Both the position numbers and the translations under genes were made by a program. A stretch of DNA of 64,000 bases, taken from contig NC_063171.1 of the NCBI RefSeq assembly GCF_023159225.1, positions 12,384,326-12,448,325 on the forward strand, in the 5' to 3' direction. Below are positions 59,495 to 64,000 of the stretch, one piece after another. Positions within the stretch are counted from its first letter, which is position 1, and every line of letters starts with the position of its first letter. Under the pieces are notes generated by a model that ran no database searches, was not told the origin of the DNA, and saw only the letters and a list, made by a program, of their open reading frames with translations. The DNA comes from Perognathus longimembris pacificus (lineage: Eukaryota > Chordata > Mammalia > Rodentia > Heteromyidae).

Positions 59495-60655
59495 ATGAGA
59501 TGGCTAGGATAAATGTTAAAAATAGCATTGCTTATATCTAACCAGATACACATTAAGCTATGAAGAATTTTAGTGTGTTTAAAATTAGAGAAAGAGGTTG
59601 TAGATATGGTGATTCATGAGAAGTTTCAGGTAGAATGAAAATGTTTGATATAATATTGCATTGAAGGATAACCACAGATGATGATGACATACTGTATACT
59701 TGAAAATTAGAAGATGTGATTTTGATGTGCATGACTTTAATACAAATAATGCTACTTGGAGAGGTAGATAACTTTAACCCAACTTAATCAACACATATGT
59801 ATACATTTATTGATATAAAGAATTCTTATTGAGTAAAATAATACATTCAACTTCATTAGCTAATGAAGAAAACCTAAACACACACAGACATATATTCAAA
59901 ATACATGTGTGTATATATGTATATACGTATGTATATATGTATTAATATATATGGGTGTATGCTGCATATATCTATAATTATACATATTATATACCCTTTA
60001 TATAATATATAATGTATATGTCATATATATGTGCACATATGCATATATTCAGATATAAGTAAAAAGCTATAAAATTTATGCTTTATTCTATTTTATTGCA
60101 GAAAAACACATACTGGGTAATGAGGTCGATAGAAATTTATTGATATAATTTGTTGAGAGATAAAGTTATTGATAGATAAATTTATTGGATATAAATTTAT
60201 GGTTCTAAACATAAGAAAATTTAGGATTGAGAGTGCAGTTTCAGTAAGACATTCTTTCTTCTTCATTCCTTGAATAAGTAACTAACCTTCCTCAGAAACT
60301 CATTCTTGAGATAACTAACCCACTCTCCTAATAACAATCTTTCATTTATTTAGTTCACTCTCTTGTCCTAATATTATGAATTGGGCACCTCCTCCTAAGA
60401 CTTTTTCATTAAATATTGAAATCTTAGTATATGAATTTATGGGTACGCTTTTGGAACACTGCAATGTAGTAGCTCTTATATCAATCCTCACAACATCGTC
60501 AACACATACAGCATGACACTGACTTCAAACAAGAAGAGATCTGTACTCAGATGATAAGTTTGTCCCTCATGTTTCTAAGCTAATCTTTCTTCTAAGCATC
60601 TTGTTAGGAAAACAAATTTACATAAATTATTTAATAGAAATTGTCACCTAAGCTA
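59495..60655. other. AT-rich sequence with TATA/TATG repeats, no gene
   Basis: Imperfect TATG/TATA/CATA repeats at 59895-60055; the remainder is unrecognised. Confidence 0.5.
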
Positions 60656-60671
60656 GGTTGCTAAATTATTA

Positions 60672-60820
60672 CATACTTTATTGTTATTGTAAGGACGATG
60701 TACAGAGGAATTGCAATTACATGATCAGGTAATGACTACATTTCCTTACATGCCATGTCTTTCCTTCTCTCACTCTCTTCCAGTCCCATTTCCTAATTTA
60801 TACTCATGAAATTTCTCAAA
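60672..60820 (-). mobile_element. Short L1 3' end fragment
   Basis: Antisense terminal part: attgttattgtaaggacgatgtacagaggaattgcaattac, aggtaatgactacatttcc and a pyrimidine tract (60765-60800). Diverged. Confidence 0.7.
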
Positions 60821-60867
60821 AATATTGGGTAATGCATTTTGTATTGACTAATTAGATATGTAAATAA

Positions 60868-61120
60868 ACAAGCACTGTGCAGCAGGTGACTTAAATCATA
60901 ATCTTAACTATTCAAGGGACTAAGATCTGAGGATTACAGTCAGAGGATAGCCCACGCAGAGTGTGTGAGATTCTTATTAGCAATTCACATGCAAAAAACC
61001 CAGAGTGGCTCCAGTGGTAGAGCACTAGCCTTGAGCAGAAAAGATTAGGGATAGTGCCCAGTTTCTGAGTTCTAGCTCCAGGAGCAGCACAGAAAACAAA
61101 ACAAACAAACAAAACCCCAC
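60868..61120 (+). mobile_element. B4-like SINE
   Basis: 7SL-like half: agcaggtgacttaaatcataatc, gggactaagatctgaggattacag, tgtgtgagattcttattagcaattcac. ID module: cagagtggctccagtggtagagcactagccttgagc, gggatagtgcccag, gagttctagctccagg, (CAAA) tail. Confidence 0.85.
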
Positions 61121-61171
61121 AATTATGGAATTTTTATCTAATTATACCTCACAATATAGATAGAGCATATA

Positions 61172-61219
61172 TACACACACATGCACACATGCATACATAC
61201 ATGCATGCATGCATACATA
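61172..61219. repeat. (ATGC/ATAC)n imperfect microsatellite
   Basis: acacacatgcacacatgc...catgcatgcatgc units, about 48 bp. Confidence 0.9.
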
Positions 61220-61267
61220 GCTGATACAGAACTGGCTCACACTATTATAGAGGTCAAGATGTCCTCA

Positions 61268-61522
61268 TGGGGCTGGGGATATAGCCTAGTGGCAAGAGTG
61301 CCTGCCTCATATACATGAGGCCCTGGGTTCGATTCCCCAGCACCACATATACAGAAAACGGCCAGAAGCGGCGCTGTGGCTCAAGTGGCGAAGTGCTAGC
61401 CTTGAGCGGGAAGAAGCCAGGGACAGTGCTCAGGCCCTGAGTCCAAGGCCCAGGACTGGCCAAAAATAAATAAATAAATAAATAAATAAATAAATAGATA
61501 AATAAATAAATAAATAAATAAA
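61268..61522 (+). mobile_element. Dimeric ID-ID SINE with (TAAA)n tail and target-site duplication
   Basis: ggggctggggatatagcc, B box GGTTCGATTCC, cggccagaagcggcgctg, module, ggactggcc, then (TAAA)n from 61462 to 61522. Duplication aagatgtcctca at 61256-61267 and 61523-61534, lying outside the repeat, proves the repeat is part of the tail. Confidence 0.96.
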
Positions 61523-61534
61523 AAGATGTCCTCA

Positions 61535-62225
61535 ATTCTGTTGCCTATAAGCAAATGAATAAGAGAGTTGCTGATATCATTTAGTCCAAGTTTTAAATCA
61601 TAGAAACAGAATTTCTGATATCCTGTGCCAGGAGAAGATGGATGACTCAACTCTAACAGAGAGAGCAAATTCACCTTTCTTCTGACTTTGTTCTAATAAG
61701 AGTCCTCGATGCAATTGACTGTTTTCACATTGGTGAAGATGCATTTCTTTACAATCTAGTGATTCAAATGCTAATCCCATCTTAAATAGACCATCAAAGA
61801 CACACTCAGGAATAAAGTCTTAACTGGCCATTTTGCATTGCTCAAGTTAACCCATATAATCAATTATCACAGTGCTATGATGGATTTAGGGCAATAGACA
61901 CTAGCAGGGTAGGGCATGAGCAACCTACTGAGCAAGATGATTATTTTATTATGAATATAATAGTGCTCTCTTGAAGAGTTAAACATAAGTGAGTACATGC
62001 CATACTTGGTTTTAGAAAGTTCTTAGTTATAAGTACTATGGGAGTGAGATACAGGAATATTTTTAGAAAGTCATCACTGCTATCACAGTCATCAATAATG
62101 AACATGCAAAGAATAAAAAAAACACCGCATCTATTTTGAATACATAACTGTTTTTGAATGTAAATTTAAGAAGGAAACAAGAACAAAAACAGAGTCAGGG
62201 ATGATTGGTAAGGGTCCCTAATCAT
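61535..62225. other. Unrecognised sequence
   Basis: No gene or named repeat recognised. Confidence 0.4.
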
Positions 62226-62227
62226 GA

Positions 62228-62450
62228 AGATCATGCATATAATTAAGTAACTCAGGAGGCTGAGATCTACAGATTCTGTTCACAACCAGGCAAGAAAAGT
62301 CCAGGAGACTTTTATCTTTTCCAATTTACCATGAAAGTGCCACTTGTGGCTCAAGGTATAGGATGTTAGCTTTCAGAAAAAGCTCCAGGACAGCATCCTG
62401 GTTCTGATTTCAAGACCCAGGACCAGCACAAACAAAAAACAAAAGCAAAA
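62228..62450 (+). mobile_element. B4-like SINE
   Basis: aactcaggaggctgagatctacag, gcaagaaaagtccaggagacttttatc; module cacttgtggctcaaggtatagg, agctccaggacagcatcc, caagacccaggaccagcac, then CAAA-type tail. Confidence 0.85.
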
Positions 62451-62905
62451 ATGAAACAGAAAAACCCTACCAAGCTCATATTTCTCCAAATGTATGCTTA
62501 GATACAATACCAACTCAGGATATTTGGACTCAAATATTGGATTCATATTTGTATTGTTATTTTATATTATTTGTTTTATATGGGTAAAGTAACACTTGCA
62601 TGTTATGACAAGGTATTTGTAGTGTGGTCTCAGGTTATAATGGTCATAAATGTATCACAAATCAATTGCAGTGTGTGAAGTTTCCACAATTCTACTCAAT
62701 TGATGACATTGATTATTTCTACTTTAAATAAACTCCAAACACATTTTAAAATTCTTGTGGTTTGGACTACTTAATTACATTTTATGAAGCTGACAACACT
62801 ATCTCTTTAAGAAATATGTGCATTATACTCATGGCCTAAATTATGGTAATATAACCCCTCTACACAATCATTTAATAGCATATTTTTTAAAGAAAATAAA
62901 TTTGT
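62451..62905. other. Unrecognised sequence
   Basis: Possible terminal L1 scrap at 62830-62875 (atggtaatataacccctctacac), too weak to call. Confidence 0.4.
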
Positions 62906-62907
62906 AT

Positions 62908-63106
62908 CTAGCCAGGCTCTAGTGGATCACCTTTGTAATCCTTAGAGACATTTTGGAGCAAGTTGTGCAGGAAAGTCCAACATTCTTATTTCCAATTACC
63001 AGGAAAAAGTTGATGGTGCAGTGTGCCTAAGGTGATAGAATGCCAGCCATGAGCAAATAAAGCTGAGCAAGAGAGCAAGTCCCTGAATTCAAGCCCTAGT
63101 ACCAGA
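62908..63106 (+). mobile_element. B4-like SINE with CA-expanded tail
   Basis: tagccaggctctagtggatcacc, tttgtaatccttagag, gtgcaggaaagtccaac; module cagtgtgcctaaggtgatagaatgccagccatgagc, gaattcaagccctagtacc. The tail is a (CA)n. Confidence 0.82.

Positions 63107-63153
<47 letters not shown>
63107..63153. repeat. (CA)n microsatellite at a SINE tail
   Basis: About 23 CA units directly after the SINE module. The 98-codon minus frame across it is not a gene. Confidence 0.96.
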
Positions 63154-63156
<3 letters not shown>

Positions 63157-63705
63157 CTCAAATATCTTCACATTTGTTTCTGCAGTTTCCTTTTCAGCTG
63201 TCCATTTTAACTCCACTGACCACTCTGTCTCCTTCAGCAACTGTTCACTAATGATGTAAATCCTGGGATTGCAAGTGCTCACGTCTCTGTTTTTCTATTT
63301 TATCACTTGAGAATGATACCATCCATTTAAATAACATCTATACATTTTACAAGCAAAGCTCCAATCAAGATATTTTTACTGAGCATTTGATATTTCCACT
63401 TGGATCATTCACAGATTTCTAAACGTAACCATCTAAATTTAGTGAATTTTTTCAGTCCCTAAAGTCTACTTTTTCTTGTATTTCAGAAACCGAAATAACA
63501 ATCACTATAGTTATGAAATCTGAAATGTTAGAGATGTTTCGATGTTATATTTTCCTGTGTCTACAATTAAATCAGTCTCCTGACGAAGAATGTATCTCAA
63601 AACTAATTAATTGTAACCATCAACCTGCTATTCATGTATGTAGCTTCATTGTCCTAACAGCTATTTTTACTTAAGTATTTTCTCTTTTCCAATGTATCAT
63701 TTTAT
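63154..63705. other. Unrecognised sequence
   Basis: No gene or named repeat recognised. Confidence 0.4.
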
Positions 63706-63719
63706 TGAGGGTAAATGTG

Positions 63720-63910
63720 TTGATACTGGGAATGAACACAGGGTTTTGCTTTAATTGAGAAGCATTCTTCCAATTGAGCCATGACTCAATCTTTTTGCTT
63801 CCAATTACTCTTTGAGATGTGGTGACAATAATTTTGTTCAGCCTGACCTTTCATGACTATCTCCCATTTCTACCTCCCAAAGAGATGGGGTATGATGTCT
63901 GGAATCCCAT
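63720..63910 (-). mobile_element. Old B4-like SINE relic
   Basis: Antisense: gatactgggaatgaacacaggg, attgagaagcattcttccaattgagccatgac (ID part), then tacctcccaaagagatggggtatgatgtctgg (7SL/B1 head). Strongly diverged. Confidence 0.55.
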
Positions 63911-64000
63911 TCATCTATTTTTTTTTTCCATAGGTAAAATTTGTTAAAGAAATTATTTATCATCTTTCACTGATTTCTTTCAATGACTGTGCAAAACATT

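Overview
This is a 64 kb stretch of AT-rich mammalian nuclear DNA without any intact host gene: a gene desert built mainly from retrotransposons of several ages. The most abundant young repeat is a dimeric SINE. Its 5' half is an ID-like, tRNA-derived unit (GGGGCTGGGGATATAGCCTAGTGGCAAGAG..., B box GGTTCGATTCC) and its 3' half is a second GC-rich module (GTGGCTCAAGTGGCAGAGTGC...). ID-type SINEs are a rodent hallmark, and this ID-ID arrangement is, to my knowledge, typical of Geomyoidea (kangaroo rats, pocket mice, pocket gophers). I therefore infer a geomyoid rodent; the species cannot be read from the window.

Layout. 1-16 kb: mostly unrecognised AT-rich sequence with SINEs, 5'-truncated L1 3' ends, an old L1 ORF2 relic (10.5-11.6 kb) and microsatellites. 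16.8-23.3 kb: one full-length L1 on the minus strand, with a 14-bp target-site duplication, a 1.2-kb GC-rich 5' UTR carrying a YY1-like motif at its very start, an ORF1 broken by one stop, and an ORF2 broken by at least three frameshifts. It landed inside an older L1 3' end. 23.4-30.5 kb: old L1 and SINE relics, a long purine tract and a MaLR-like LTR relic. About 30.6-33.35 kb: a processed pseudogene of SRSF10 (minus) with apparently long 3' UTR and a 20-G run in the codons just after the start. 34-37.6 kb: B4-like (7SL/B1 + ID module) SINEs and a solo LTR (35272-35783). 38-43 kb: MIR, B1 and MaLR relics. 43.3-44.4 kb: an ARF5 processed pseudogene. 44.5-50 kb: SINEs and L1 3' ends, one split by a second solo LTR of the same family (48085-48620, 6-bp duplication). 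50-58 kb: L2-like and L1 relics. 58.5-63.9 kb: a SINE-rich end.

The repeats give a readable relative chronology: old L1/L2/MIR/MaLR relics; then the L1 3' ends that carry a purine-rich 3' UTR; then the solo LTRs, the full-length L1 and the ID-ID SINEs, many of which keep near-perfect target-site duplications. Several microsatellites start exactly at SINE tails. I found no new defence, toxin or multi-gene system. The points most worth a second look are an exact two-heptad duplication in the L1 ORF1 coiled coil, the different 3' UTRs of young and old L1s here, the 3' module shared by two SINE classes, and YY1/CRE motifs in one solo LTR.
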